This document shows, in pieces, positions 1-7,836 of a stretch of 63,771 bases of DNA. Below the pieces are notes generated by a model. That model saw only the letters and a program-made list of their open reading frames with translations. It had not been told where the DNA came from and searched no databases. This DNA comes from Candidatus Alistipes stercoravium (GTDB taxonomy: Bacteria; Bacteroidota; Bacteroidia; Bacteroidales; Rikenellaceae): positions 1-63,771 of the forward strand of contig DWWQ01000010.1 in the NCBI GenBank assembly GCA_019119615.1, read 5' to 3'. The number at the start of each line of letters is the position of its first letter. Position 1 is the stretch's first letter. The position numbers and the translations under genes are program-made.

Positions 1-15
1 TTCGTTTTGGGACTG

Positions 16-23
16 CAAATATA
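16..23 (-). promoter_or_regulatory. possible minus-strand -7 box at window edge
   Basis: On the minus strand this reads TATATTTG, a match to the Bacteroidota -7 consensus TAnnTTTG. It would drive a gene lying left of the window. I see no TTTG -33 element at the expected spacing, so the call rests on one box only. Confidence 0.3.
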
Positions 24-127
24 GACATATTTTTTATTTTCGCCTACTTTCGGCAAAAAAAAAATCGCCGCAGCCGAAAAAAAAGGCCTCCACGGCACCA
101 CAACCGACGGTTTCCGGGAAAATTCCG

Positions 128-135
128 TATATTTG
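128..135 (+). promoter_or_regulatory. -7 box upstream of the Trp-rich lipoprotein gene
   Basis: TATATTTG matches TAnnTTTG and lies about 108 bp before the first start codon. No clear -33 TTTG precedes it. The remaining 1-242 sequence is AT-rich on the left and holds no convincing gene. Confidence 0.45.
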
Positions 136-242
136 TAGGGAACGAACCGCGCCGCAGACCGTGCAGTATTTCGAACCCCGGACCGTTTTACTTCCGGGAA
201 TGATACTAAAACCCTGCCGGGTTTCGTTCTCTGAATAGAAGT

Positions 243-1451
243 ATGATTAACAAAAGTGTCATGAAAACGTGGATTATACGGACAGGAGTCCTTGCAGGAG
301 GCTGCTTGCTCGTCGCAGCGCTTTCGAGCGGCTGCTCGTCGGCCTACTACTCCTCTTCGGCGCGGTATGCCTCCGACGACCTGTATGTGCTGCATGACCG
401 CACGCAGATTGCCCGCAAGCAGCAGGCCGAAGCCGAAGCCCGCAAGGCGGCCGCCGAGGCGCGCCAGGCCGAATGGGAGGCCCTTTTGGCCGAAGCCGAG
501 GCCGAAGCGGCGAAAACCGGCTATTACAAATACAGCTCAAACCCCTATGAAAACGTGCTGGCCGACGATTACGAAAGCGCCTATGCACGGCGTCTGCGCG
601 GTTTCCAGTCGCTGACCTACAACATGCCGTCGAGCTATATCAACGCCCGGTACAGCGGGGCGTTCGACTATGTCTCGGCCTACGATCCCGCCTTCTACAA
701 CATCATCGTCATGGGCGACGAGGTCTGGGTCGAGCCCAAATACATCACCTCGATGTTCGGCACCTGGGGACGCCCCGTGGTGCTCCTCGACCCGTGGTAT
801 TACGGCTGGGCATCGCCGTCGTTCTCCCTCTCGCTGGGCAGCTGGGGCTGGAGCCTCGGATGGAGCTCCTGGTGGAACCCGTGGTGGGATCCCTGGTACC
901 GTTCCTGGTACAGCCCCTGGTGGGGATCCTGGTACAGTTCGTGGTATAATCCCTGGTGGGGTCCGAGCTGGGGATGGCGCCCCGGATGGCCGCATCACCC
1001 GCATTGGGGACCCGGATGGGGCCCGGGATGGGGCGGCGGACACTACAATCCGAATCGGCCCGGCATCGTACACCGTCCGAGCCATCCCTACCGCTCGCAG
1101 GTTTTCGGCAGCGGCTCCTCGACGACCGTCAATCGGGCCACGAACGGCAACCGCTCCTGGCGCTCGGGAGTTTATCAGGGCGGCAACAGCAACAATAGCA
1201 CCATCCGCGGATCGGGAAGCCGTTCGGGACAGGGCAGCACGATCAACTGGAACCGCGGCGGCTCCTCGAACAGCGACCGCACGGGAACCCGCCGAACCCC
1301 GTCGAACCGCAACTACAACAGCTATAACAGCTACAACAGCAACCGGAGCGGTTCGTTCAACAACAGCGGCTTCTCCGGCGGCGGAGGCGGTTTCTCCGGC
1401 GGCGGCGGACGCAGCGGCGGCAGCACGGGCTCGAGTTCGCGCGGCCGGTAA
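243..1451 (+). CDS. Trp/Gly/Ser-rich low-complexity lipoprotein
   Basis: Unknown function. The N-terminus has a hydrophobic signal ending at a Cys (ALSSGC, near residue 31), so it is probably a lipoprotein. An alternative start at 261 (MKTWIIRTG) would give a more typical signal peptide. Residues about 55-90 are Ala/Glu-rich and probably helical or coiled-coil. A short globular stretch follows (about 100-180). The C-terminal half is strikingly biased: a Trp/Tyr/Pro block (WWNPWWDPWYRSW-type repeats), a Gly/His/Trp block, an Asn/Ser/Arg block, YNS triplets and a final Gly-Ser tail with GFSGGGG repeats. It lies 29 bp before a FadL-like outer-membrane protein gene on the same strand, so co-transcription is likely. 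Surface location is inferred. Confidence 0.8.
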   Translation: MINKSVMKTWIIRTGVLAGGCLLVAALSSGCSSAYYSSSARYASDDLYVLHDRTQIARKQQAEAEARKAAAEARQAEWEALLAEAEAEAAKTGYYKYSSNPYENVLADDYESAYARRLRGFQSLTYNMPSSYINARYSGAFDYVSAYDPAFYNIIVMGDEVWVEPKYITSMFGTWGRPVVLLDPWYYGWASPSFSLSLGSWGWSLGWSSWWNPWWDPWYRSWYSPWWGSWYSSWYNPWWGPSWGWRPGWPHHPHWGPGWGPGWGGGHYNPNRPGIVHRPSHPYRSQVFGSGSSTTVNRATNGNRSWRSGVYQGGNSNNSTIRGSGSRSGQGSTINWNRGGSSNSDRTGTRRTPSNRNYNSYNSYNSNRSGSFNNSGFSGGGGGFSGGGGRSGGSTGSSSRGR

Positions 1452-1480
1452 CCCAATTTGTCTAACGTAAATTCGGAGTC

Positions 1481-3241
1481 ATGAAACGTACGATTCTGAC
1501 AGCCTGCGCGGTGCTGCTGCTCTGCAGCGGCGCGGCGGCACAGGGTTCCCAATATGAGTTCGGCGGTCTGGTTTTGAGCAACGACGCGATGTCCACATCG
1601 GACCTCTTCTCGCTCTCGCAACAGCGCTTCAACTTCGGCACGGCACGCTCGATGGCCATGGGCGGGGCCTTCACCTCGCTGGGTGCCGACCAGGCCTCGA
1701 TGGTCATCAACCCGGCCGGTTTGGGCATGTACAGCCGCGGCGAAATCGCCCTGACGCCGATGATGACCTTCTCGCAGGCCAGTACGCCCGCAGGGCTGGC
1801 CCCTTCGGGAGCAATGCCCTTCGGGAGCAACTCGAAAAACCGCTTTGCGATCGGCAACTTCGGCGGCGTGTTCAACGTCTATGAGGGAACGGGCAAGCTG
1901 TTGAGCGTGAACTTCGGCATCGGCTACAACCGGCTGGCCGACTACAACTACAGCTACGCCTTCGAGTTCGCGGGCGGCAACCGCACCTCGTCCATCGCCG
2001 ATGCCTTCAGCGTGCAGCTTGAAGCGGGCGGCGCCTATGTGAACAGCAACGGCGCGATCGCCATGGGCGGGAACGGCACCTGGGATGCGACGAACTGGCG
2101 CATCGACCCCTTCTTCTGGCCGGCTGTCGGCGGTTACAAAACCTATCTGGTCGATTACGACAAGGAGAGCGGCCTGTGGTACCCCTCCGAAATCGGCGAT
2201 AACGCCACGGTAAACGGCGGCACCTCGGTACGGAGCACCGGTTCGGCCGGGGAGTTCGACATCTCGATGGGTGCGAATATCGACAACAAGTTTTATTTCG
2301 GCTTCACGTTCGGCATCCAGAACATCTACCAGAAAAAGAGCATCTACTACGGTGAGGGATACAACTACGCCGGAGGCAACGGCTACAACACGGACCAGGG
2401 CGGCGAAATCGCCGTCGATGCCAACGGCATTCCGCTCACGAACGTCATGCAGTCGATGGGCATGACGCAGACGACGACCGTCGAGGGTGCGGGCGTGAAC
2501 TTCAAGGCGGGCATCGTCTACAGCCCGATCCCGAGCCTGCGGCTGGGCATGGCGATCCACACGCCGACCTTCTACTCGCTCGAACGCCGCTACTCGATGT
2601 CGTTCTCCACGGCTTCGATCGGCCCCACCTCCGAAACGGACCAGCGGCCGCACGACTACACCTCGGACACGAGTTCCGATGTGCTCGAAGACAAGGGTGA
2701 TTCGGCCTGGGAGTTCGTCTCCCCGACACGCCTGATGTTCGGCGCCTCCTACACCTTCGGACAGGTGGCGATCCTCTCGATCGACTACGAGCGCGACTGG
2801 TACAACGGCATCCGCGTGAAGAACATGCCCTTCCTGCCCTACGGCCCCGCGGCCTCGGACTTCAAGCAGGACATGAAGCACTACTTCAAGGGTTCGAACA
2901 CCATACGGGCCGGTCTGGAGGTGCGTCCCGTGCCGATGCTGGCCGTGCGCGCCGGATTCGGCTACAACGGTTCGATGTTGCGCGACGAGCGGACGATCCT
3001 CTCCTCGCCCGCCATCGCCAAGACGACCTACTACACGGCCGGTCTGGGCTTCTCGCTCACGCGCTCGATCTACATCGACATCGCCTACTGCTATGCCAAG
3101 GATACGACGACGCCCTACATGCTCTTCTACGGCAACAGGTATGCGGCCGACGGCGGAGCCTCGGAAATCTACCAGAGCGAGCTCTACACGACCGACTTTA
3201 CCCGCCACAACGTGGCGCTGACGGTCGGATTCCGCTTCTGA
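1481..3241 (+). CDS. FadL/OmpP1/TodX-like outer-membrane protein
   Basis: The 586-aa product starts with a signal peptide (MKRTILTACAVLLLCSGAAAQ) followed by a mature segment with the family hallmark of an early Ala/Gly-rich stretch (SMAMGGAFTSLGADQASMVINPAGLGMY, split here as GGAFTSLGADQAS and NPAGLG). Known FadL/TodX members form 14-strand beta barrels that admit hydrophobic compounds. The rest has alternating aromatic beta-strand patterns and ends in a Phe (VGFRF), as outer-membrane barrels usually do. Bacteroidota members are often labelled hemin receptor or transporter, but no substrate can be read from sequence. It probably shares a transcript with the upstream lipoprotein gene; a terminator follows at 3291. 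Confidence 0.85.
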   Translation: MKRTILTACAVLLLCSGAAAQGSQYEFGGLVLSNDAMSTSDLFSLSQQRFNFGTARSMAMGGAFTSLGADQASMVINPAGLGMYSRGEIALTPMMTFSQASTPAGLAPSGAMPFGSNSKNRFAIGNFGGVFNVYEGTGKLLSVNFGIGYNRLADYNYSYAFEFAGGNRTSSIADAFSVQLEAGGAYVNSNGAIAMGGNGTWDATNWRIDPFFWPAVGGYKTYLVDYDKESGLWYPSEIGDNATVNGGTSVRSTGSAGEFDISMGANIDNKFYFGFTFGIQNIYQKKSIYYGEGYNYAGGNGYNTDQGGEIAVDANGIPLTNVMQSMGMTQTTTVEGAGVNFKAGIVYSPIPSLRLGMAIHTPTFYSLERRYSMSFSTASIGPTSETDQRPHDYTSDTSSDVLEDKGDSAWEFVSPTRLMFGASYTFGQVAILSIDYERDWYNGIRVKNMPFLPYGPAASDFKQDMKHYFKGSNTIRAGLEVRPVPMLAVRAGFGYNGSMLRDERTILSSPAIAKTTYYTAGLGFSLTRSIYIDIAYCYAKDTTTPYMLFYGNRYAADGGASEIYQSELYTTDFTRHNVALTVGFRF

Positions 3242-3290
3242 CGGCGCCTGCGGCGGCAGGCCGCGGCACCGGCCGCAGAATTTTGCGAAT

Positions 3291-3324
3291 AAAAAGGTTC
3301 GTCCACACGGTCGGACCTTTTTTA
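3291..3324 (+). terminator. intrinsic terminator after the FadL-like gene
   Basis: A hairpin pairs AAAAAGGTTCG with CGGACCTTTTT (one G-T wobble), extends inward by two C-G pairs, and runs into a T-rich tract. It lies 50 bp after the FadL-like stop codon. Confidence 0.75.
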
Positions 3325-3330
3325 TTTTTG

Positions 3331-3338
3331 TATATTTG
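3331..3338 (+). promoter_or_regulatory. -7 box for proS
   Basis: TATATTTG matches TAnnTTTG and lies 35 bp before the proS start codon, directly after the preceding terminator. No consensus -33 TTTG at 19-21 bp was found. Confidence 0.55.
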
Positions 3339-3373
3339 CACCTCGGAAACGAATTGAAATCAAACGATAAGAT

Positions 3374-4858
3374 ATGGCAAAGGAACTCAAGGACCTGACA
3401 AAGTCGGACGAGAACTATTCGCAATGGTACAACGACCTGGTGGTGAAGGCCGGGCTGGCGGAGAACTCCGCCGTACGCGGATGCATGGTCATCAAGCCCT
3501 ACGGCTACGCCATCTGGGAGAAGATGCACGACGCGCTGGACAAGATGTTCAAGGAGACGGGGCATCAGAACGCCTATTTCCCGCTCTTCATCCCCAAATC
3601 CTTTTTCTCGAAGGAGGCTCACCACGTCGAGGGCTTCGCCAAGGAGTGCGCCGTGGTAACGCACTACCGCCTGAAGAACGACCCCGAAGGCAAGGGCGTC
3701 GTCGTGGATCCCGACGCAAAACTCGAGGAGGAGCTCATCGTGCGCCCCACCTCGGAGACGATCATCTGGAATACCTACAAGAACTGGATCCAGTCCTACC
3801 GCGACCTGCCGATCCTGTGCAACCAGTGGGCCAACGTCGTACGCTGGGAGATGCGCACGCGCCTGTTCCTGCGCACCGCGGAGTTCCTCTGGCAAGAGGG
3901 ACATACGGCGCACGCCACGCGCGAGGAGGCCATCGAGGAGGCCACGAAGATGATCCACGTCTACGAAAAGTTCGCCACGGAGTGGATGTCGCTGCCGGTG
4001 ATCGTGGGCCACAAGTCGCCCAACGAGCGTTTCGCCGGCGCCGAGGACACGCTGACGATCGAGGCGCTGATGCAGGACGGCAAGGCGCTGCAGAGCGGCA
4101 CGTCGCACTTCCTGGGCCAGAACTTCGCCAAAGCCTTCGACGTGCAGTATGTCAATAAGGAGGGCAAGCTCGAATATGTATGGGCCACGTCGTGGGGCGT
4201 CTCGACCCGTCTGATGGGCGCCCTGATCATGGCCCACTCGGACAACAACGGTCTGGTACTGCCTCCGAAGCTGGCGCCGATCCAGGTGGTGATGGTCCCC
4301 ATCTACAAGGGCGAGGAGCAGCTCGTGGAGATCCGCAGGCGTTTCGAGGCCATTGCCGCCGAGCTGAAGGCCCGGGGCATCTCGGTGAAGATCGACGACC
4401 GCGACAACGTCCGCTCGGGCTTCAAGTTCGCCGAGTATGAACTCAAGGGTGTTCCGGTACGTCTGGCGATGGGTCCCCGCGACATGGAGCAGGCCACGAT
4501 CGAGTTGGTACGCCGCGACACACTCGAAAAGGAGACCGTCCCGCAGGAGGGTCTCGCAGACCGGATCGAAGGCCTGATGACCGAAATCCAGGAGAACATC
4601 TACCGCAAGGCACTCGCCTACCGCAACTCGATGATCACGAAGGTCGATACCTGGGAGGAGTTCCAGCGCGTACTCGACGAGAAGGGCGGCTTCGTCTCGG
4701 CCCACTGGGACGGCACGGTCGAAACCGAGGTAGCCATCAAGGATGCCACGAAGGCCACGATCCGCTGCATCCCGCTGGATGCCGAAGAGGAGGAGGGACG
4801 CTGCATCTTCACCGGCAAGCCTTCGCACCGCCGCGTACTCTTCGCCCGCAGCTATTGA
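3374..4858 (+). CDS. proS: prolyl-tRNA synthetase, archaeal/eukaryal-type
   Basis: Charges tRNA-Pro with proline in the cytoplasm. At 494 aa it is the short form lacking the bacterial editing insertion. Class II signatures are visible: RPTSETIIW around residue 128 and the motif-2 region [19 protein letters not shown] around 165-180, followed by the [10 protein letters not shown] substrate loop near 245. The anticodon-binding domain begins near residue 305 ([11 protein letters not shown]). The C-terminal zinc-domain-like region ends in Ser-Tyr, typical of archaeal-type enzymes. The gene has its own promoter and terminator, so it is monocistronic. Confidence 0.97.
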   Translation: MAKELKDLTKSDENYSQWYNDLVVKAGLAENSAVRGCMVIKPYGYAIWEKMHDALDKMFKETGHQNAYFPLFIPKSFFSKEAHHVEGFAKECAVVTHYRLKNDPEGKGVVVDPDAKLEEELIVRPTSETIIWNTYKNWIQSYRDLPILCNQWANVVRWEMRTRLFLRTAEFLWQEGHTAHATREEAIEEATKMIHVYEKFATEWMSLPVIVGHKSPNERFAGAEDTLTIEALMQDGKALQSGTSHFLGQNFAKAFDVQYVNKEGKLEYVWATSWGVSTRLMGALIMAHSDNNGLVLPPKLAPIQVVMVPIYKGEEQLVEIRRRFEAIAAELKARGISVKIDDRDNVRSGFKFAEYELKGVPVRLAMGPRDMEQATIELVRRDTLEKETVPQEGLADRIEGLMTEIQENIYRKALAYRNSMITKVDTWEEFQRVLDEKGGFVSAHWDGTVETEVAIKDATKATIRCIPLDAEEEEGRCIFTGKPSHRRVLFARSY

Positions 4859-4878
4859 TCCGACGGGAAGCGTGAAAC

Positions 4879-4909
4879 ATCCGGACGCCTCTCCCGCGTC
4901 CGGATTTTT
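4879..4909 (+). terminator. intrinsic terminator after proS
   Basis: A perfect 10-bp stem ATCCGGACGC/GCGTCCGGAT with a 7-nt loop is followed by a run of five T. It lies 21 bp after the proS stop codon. Confidence 0.85.
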
Positions 4910-4956
4910 CTTTGCAGGATTCGGGCCGCGCCGACCGCGCGTGTCGAAAAAAAACG

Positions 4957-4964
4957 TACTTTTG
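4957..4964 (+). promoter_or_regulatory. -7 box immediately before the CDF transporter start
   Basis: TACTTTTG matches TAnnTTTG. Its end lies only 6 bp before the ATG at 4971, so transcription would begin at or next to the start codon and the mRNA would be leaderless or nearly so. Confidence 0.5.
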
Positions 4965-4970
4965 TCCACC

Positions 4971-5891
4971 ATGAAACCGGGACTACAGGAAATACAGGCG
5001 CAGGCCGAAACGCGCAAACAGGAGATCTATCGGGTAACCCTCGTGGGGCTCGTCGTCAATCTGCTCCTCTCGGGAGCCAAGCTCGCCGCGGGTATCGTCG
5101 GACGAAGCGCCGCCATGACCGCCGATGCCGTCCACTCGTTCTCGGACCTGGCCACGGATGTCGTGGTGATCGCCTTCGCGAAGATCTCGGCAAAGCCCAA
5201 GGACGAGAACCACGACTACGGACACGGCAAGTACGAGACGCTGGCCACGGTGCTCATCAGCCTCGCGCTGGCCGCCGTGGGTACGGGCATCCTCCTTTCG
5301 GGCATCCGTTCGATCCGCGTGGTGTTCGACGGCGGGACGCTGCCGCGTCCGGGGCTGATCGCACTGGTCGCCGCCGTGGTCTCGATCGCCGTCAAGGAGA
5401 TCCTCTACCGCTATACGGTCCGTGTCGGCCGCCGCATCGACAGTCCGAGCGTCGTGGCGAATGCCTGGCACCACCGCAGCGACGCCCTCTCGTCGCTCGG
5501 CACCCTCGTGGGTATCGGCTGCGCCTACTTCCTCGGCGAACAATGGCGCATCGCCGACCCGATCGCCGCCCTCGTCGTAGCGGTCTTCATCTTCAAGATC
5601 GCCTTCGACCTGATCCGCTCGGGGCTGGACGAACTCATGGAGCGCTCGCTGCCCGCCGAAACCGAGGCCGAGATCCTGCGCATCGTAACGGCGGACCCCG
5701 TCGTGCGCGAACCCCACAACCTGCGCACGCGGCGCATCGGCGCCTCGATCGCCATCGAGGTGCATGTCCGCGTCGATGGGGAGATGACCGTGCGGCAGTC
5801 GCACGCCCTGACCGAGGATATCGAGCATCGGCTGCGCGAACGTTTCGGACAGGGGACGATGATCGCCGTACACGTCGAACCGACCAAATAG
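4971..5891 (+). CDS. cation diffusion facilitator family transporter
   Basis: A 306-aa inner-membrane cation/proton antiporter that probably exports a divalent metal (Zn, Fe, Mn or Co; not resolvable here). The start at 4971 is chosen because the hydrophobic core begins about 25 residues later and the preceding in-frame sequence overlaps the proS end and terminator. Six transmembrane segments occupy about residues 20-210. The paired metal-site motifs HSFSD (second segment) and HHRSD (fifth segment) are intact, and a HDYGHGKYE loop lies between. The C-terminal cytoplasmic domain (about 215-306) ends with IAVHVEP. The transcript is probably leaderless. Confidence 0.93.
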   Translation: MKPGLQEIQAQAETRKQEIYRVTLVGLVVNLLLSGAKLAAGIVGRSAAMTADAVHSFSDLATDVVVIAFAKISAKPKDENHDYGHGKYETLATVLISLALAAVGTGILLSGIRSIRVVFDGGTLPRPGLIALVAAVVSIAVKEILYRYTVRVGRRIDSPSVVANAWHHRSDALSSLGTLVGIGCAYFLGEQWRIADPIAALVVAVFIFKIAFDLIRSGLDELMERSLPAETEAEILRIVTADPVVREPHNLRTRRIGASIAIEVHVRVDGEMTVRQSHALTEDIEHRLRERFGQGTMIAVHVEPTK

Positions 5892-5974
5892 CGGGGTGAA
5901 CGGATTTATTCCGGCACGGATTTTGCGTTGTTTTCCGAAAAAACACCGTTACAGAGCCGCTGGAGTAGAAAAAA

Positions 5975-6006
5975 TTTGGATTTTCGGAGAAAAGTATTTA
6001 CCTTGC
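5975..6006 (+). promoter_or_regulatory. probable promoter of the ECF sigma operon
   Basis: TTTG at 5975-5978 is separated by 20 bp from TACCTTGC at 5999-6006, an imperfect match to the -7 consensus. It would give a leader of about 120 nt before the sigma factor start. Confidence 0.4.
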
Positions 6007-6008
6007 GG

Positions 6009-6110
6009 ATGCAAAATCCCCCGAAACGAAGCACTCCGGGGATCCGAACCGAAAGTATAGTCAGAAATTTAAAAAAAGGATTGCCTATCGAAGAAGAATT
6101 CTACTCTTAG
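6009..6110 (+). CDS. possible 33-codon upstream peptide
   Basis: An ATG-started open frame (MQNPPKRSTPG... ending EEEFYS) stops 23 bp before the sigma factor start. It is short, and its start sits where transcription would begin from the promoter at 5975-6006, so translation would be leaderless. It could be a leader peptide or chance coding. I list it because the spacing is operon-like. Confidence 0.2.
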   Translation: MQNPPKRSTPGIRTESIVRNLKKGLPIEEEFYS

Positions 6111-6133
6111 TAACTTTAAAAGGAGAACAGAGT

Positions 6134-6718
6134 ATGAACGTGCAAGTGTTAAGTGACCAGGTATTGCTTAATAACTACCTCTCGGGAGATCGGAGTGCCA
6201 TATCCAGTTTGATCGAACGACACAGCCGCCGTGTGAAGGATTACATCCACATGATGGTCAAGGATCGGGACATCGCGGAAGATATATTCCAGGAAACTTT
6301 CATCAAAGCCGTACGCGTCATCGACGAGGGCCGCTATTCCGACAACGGCAAGTTCCTGTCGTGGATCCTGCGCATCGCCCACAACCAGGTGATCGACTAT
6401 TTCCGCGCCCAGCGCCAGAACAAGTCGGTAACCGAGGCGGATGCCGGATACGACATGCTCGGCACGCTGCGCTTCGCCGAACGGACGGTCGAGGACTCGA
6501 TGGTCAGCGACCAGATCGAACGCGACGTGCGGGCGCTGGTCGAACTGCTGCCCGCCGAACAGCGCGAAGTGGTGATGCTGCGCTATTTTTCCGGCCTGAG
6601 CTTCAAGGATATCGCCGAGCAGACCGAGGTGAGTATCAATACCGCCCTGGGACGCATGCGCTACGCGCTGATCAACCTGCGGCGCATGATCAAGGAAAAA
6701 AATCTGGTTTTAAGCTGA
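6134..6718 (+). CDS. ECF-type RNA polymerase sigma factor
   Basis: A 194-aa sigma-70 family protein with only regions 2 and 4. Region 2 spans about residues 24-95, with DIAEDIFQETFIKA and the FLSWILRIAHNQVIDYFR helix. Region 4 spans about 130-185, with LPAEQREVVMLRYFSGLSF and a helix-turn-helix (IAEQTEVSINTALGRMRYA). A clear Shine-Dalgarno AGGAG lies at 6121-6125, 8 bp before the ATG, which is unusual for this phylum. No FecR-type anti-sigma factor or TonB receptor is adjacent; a 51-aa acidic protein gene follows 55 bp downstream. The target regulon cannot be read from sequence. Confidence 0.93.
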   Translation: MNVQVLSDQVLLNNYLSGDRSAISSLIERHSRRVKDYIHMMVKDRDIAEDIFQETFIKAVRVIDEGRYSDNGKFLSWILRIAHNQVIDYFRAQRQNKSVTEADAGYDMLGTLRFAERTVEDSMVSDQIERDVRALVELLPAEQREVVMLRYFSGLSFKDIAEQTEVSINTALGRMRYALINLRRMIKEKNLVLS

Positions 6719-6773
6719 TCCCGATACAATATTCCCTCCGGCGGCCCGTTATATATATGAACGACAACCTAAG

Positions 6774-6929
6774 ATGCCTATGGAGGATATTGACAAAAAC
6801 GAGGTTTCAAACAACGGCATCTCCGAGGACGAGGATCTGATGATGCGGGAGGTAATACAGGGTGATGCGGATCTATACTATTTGCATCATTACCTCTCGG
6901 AGATCTTCCGAAAAGGGGATAATTTTTAA
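6774..6929 (+). CDS. 51-aa acidic protein, possible sigma-factor partner
   Basis: A short frame between the sigma factor stop and the operon terminator at 6949. The product starts MPMEDIDKNEVSNNG, is rich in Asp/Glu over its first 35 residues, and ends with an amphipathic YYLHHYLSEIFRKGDNF segment. A second possible start is at 6780 (MEDIDKN). There is no signal peptide or membrane segment. Position and acidity suggest a small regulator, perhaps an anti-sigma factor. From memory, a small anti-sigma protein (Reo) is paired with the sigma factor EcfO in Bacteroides fragilis; homology to it is not shown here. Confidence 0.55.
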   Translation: MPMEDIDKNEVSNNGISEDEDLMMREVIQGDADLYYLHHYLSEIFRKGDNF

Positions 6930-6948
6930 GGGTTAATTTTTGATGGGG

Positions 6949-6978
6949 GAGGGGGCCGAGACGGCCCCCTCTGTTTTT
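6949..6978 (+). terminator. intrinsic terminator of the sigma-factor operon
   Basis: A perfect 10-bp stem GAGGGGGCCG/CGGCCCCCTC with a 3-nt loop is followed by TGTTTTT. It lies 20 bp after the 51-codon gene, which supports that gene being part of the unit. Confidence 0.85.
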
Positions 6979-7007
6979 GGGGAACCGGTACCCTGCCGGG
7001 GAACAGG

Positions 7008-7043
7008 CAGCGGGCGGATATCCTTACAGATATCCGCCCGCTG
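7008..7043 (-). terminator. hairpin after the DUF308 gene
   Basis: A perfect 14-bp inverted repeat (CAGCGGGCGGATAT and its complement) with an 8-nt loop lies 21 bp past the DUF308 stop codon on the minus strand. There is no U-run on that strand; on the plus strand TACTTTT follows. Probably a convergent-region terminator. Confidence 0.65.
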
Positions 7044-7064
7044 TACTTTTCATCGGAAGAGGAG

Positions 7065-7652
7065 TCAGCTCTTTGCATCCAGGACACGGTGTGCATGGCG
7101 CAGCTGGAAAGCCATCGAGCAGGCGCCGGCACCGGCGAAGAGCAGCGAAACGCCCACCCAGACCAACACGGCCGTCGAGCCGAATACGAGCGGCTGCAGG
7201 AGAATCCACAACGAGCAAAGCAGCAGCAGGATTCCCGTAAAGATGGTCCAGCCGGCACCGTGAATGCCGAGCGTCGTCATGTCGCCGCCGAGGCCGATCG
7301 TCGAGAAGCTGCGCATCAGCAGCCAGAAGCCGAGAATGATCGGCAGCGCCACTTCGGATATGGCGACGTTGGAGATGAGGATCAGTCCGAGGATGATCTC
7401 GATGACGCCTCCGGCAAGCATCCATCCGCGTCCGGTGATGAAATGGCGGCTTGTGGCGGCCAGCGCGGTCTCGAATACGCCCGAGAAGAAGATCAGCCAG
7501 CCGAAGAGCACCGCAAGGCCCAGATAGCTCTGCTGCGGGTAGAAGAAGATCGCAACGCCGACGGCCAGAAGAAGAACTCCGACCAGAAGCAGGAGCCACC
7601 AATGACGGATGGCACGTTTCGAATTTTCAACGAGGAAAGACAATCGATCCAT
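7065..7652 (-). CDS. DUF308/HdeD-family membrane protein
   Basis: A 195-aa integral membrane protein with about six transmembrane segments, including LLLVGVLLLAVGVAIFFYP near the N-terminus. The repeated pattern of paired hydrophobic helices around Gly-rich turns (GVIEIILGLILI, VLVWVGVSLLFAGAG) is typical of the DUF308/HdeD family. In enterobacteria HdeD is linked to acid resistance, but the role in Bacteroidota is not established. It is transcribed alone, convergent to the sigma-factor unit and divergent from the MATE gene. Confidence 0.82.
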   Translation of the reverse strand: MDRLSFLVENSKRAIRHWWLLLLVGVLLLAVGVAIFFYPQQSYLGLAVLFGWLIFFSGVFETALAATSRHFITGRGWMLAGGVIEIILGLILISNVAISEVALPIILGFWLLMRSFSTIGLGGDMTTLGIHGAGWTIFTGILLLLCSLWILLQPLVFGSTAVLVWVGVSLLFAGAGACSMAFQLRHAHRVLDAKS

Positions 7653-7807
7653 AATAAATAATAATGTGTGTTATTGTTCCTCGCAAAAGGCGCAATTTGC
7701 GTGCCACGCCGTATCGGAGAACGGGAGCGTACGGGCCGCAATGCGAACCTGCAGCCCGCACGGAAGATAAAATCGCACGCTCCGGGACAGGAAGCGGAAA
7801 TATCCGC

Positions 7808-7815
7808 TATCTTTG
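7808..7815 (+). promoter_or_regulatory. -7 box for the MATE transporter
   Basis: TATCTTTG matches TAnnTTTG and lies 21 bp before the ATG at 7837. It supports starting the protein at 7837 rather than at the in-frame TTG at 7813, which overlaps this box. Confidence 0.6.
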
Positions 7816-7836
7816 CCGACGCAATCCGGGTGTTTT

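Noticed and set aside
1331..5017. A minus-strand open frame of about 1200 codons
   Set aside because: It lies antisense to the FadL-like protein gene and proS and crosses two terminators. Same codon-bias artefact.
7813..7836. TTG start 24 bp upstream for the MATE protein
   Set aside because: The codon lies inside the predicted -7 box TATCTTTG, so it would not be transcribed.
5892..7836. Search for tRNA, riboswitch or small RNA genes in the intergenic stretches around the sigma factor and DUF308 genes
   Set aside because: No cloverleaf, GTTCGA T-loop context or known riboswitch core was recognised; only terminator hairpins and promoter boxes were found.
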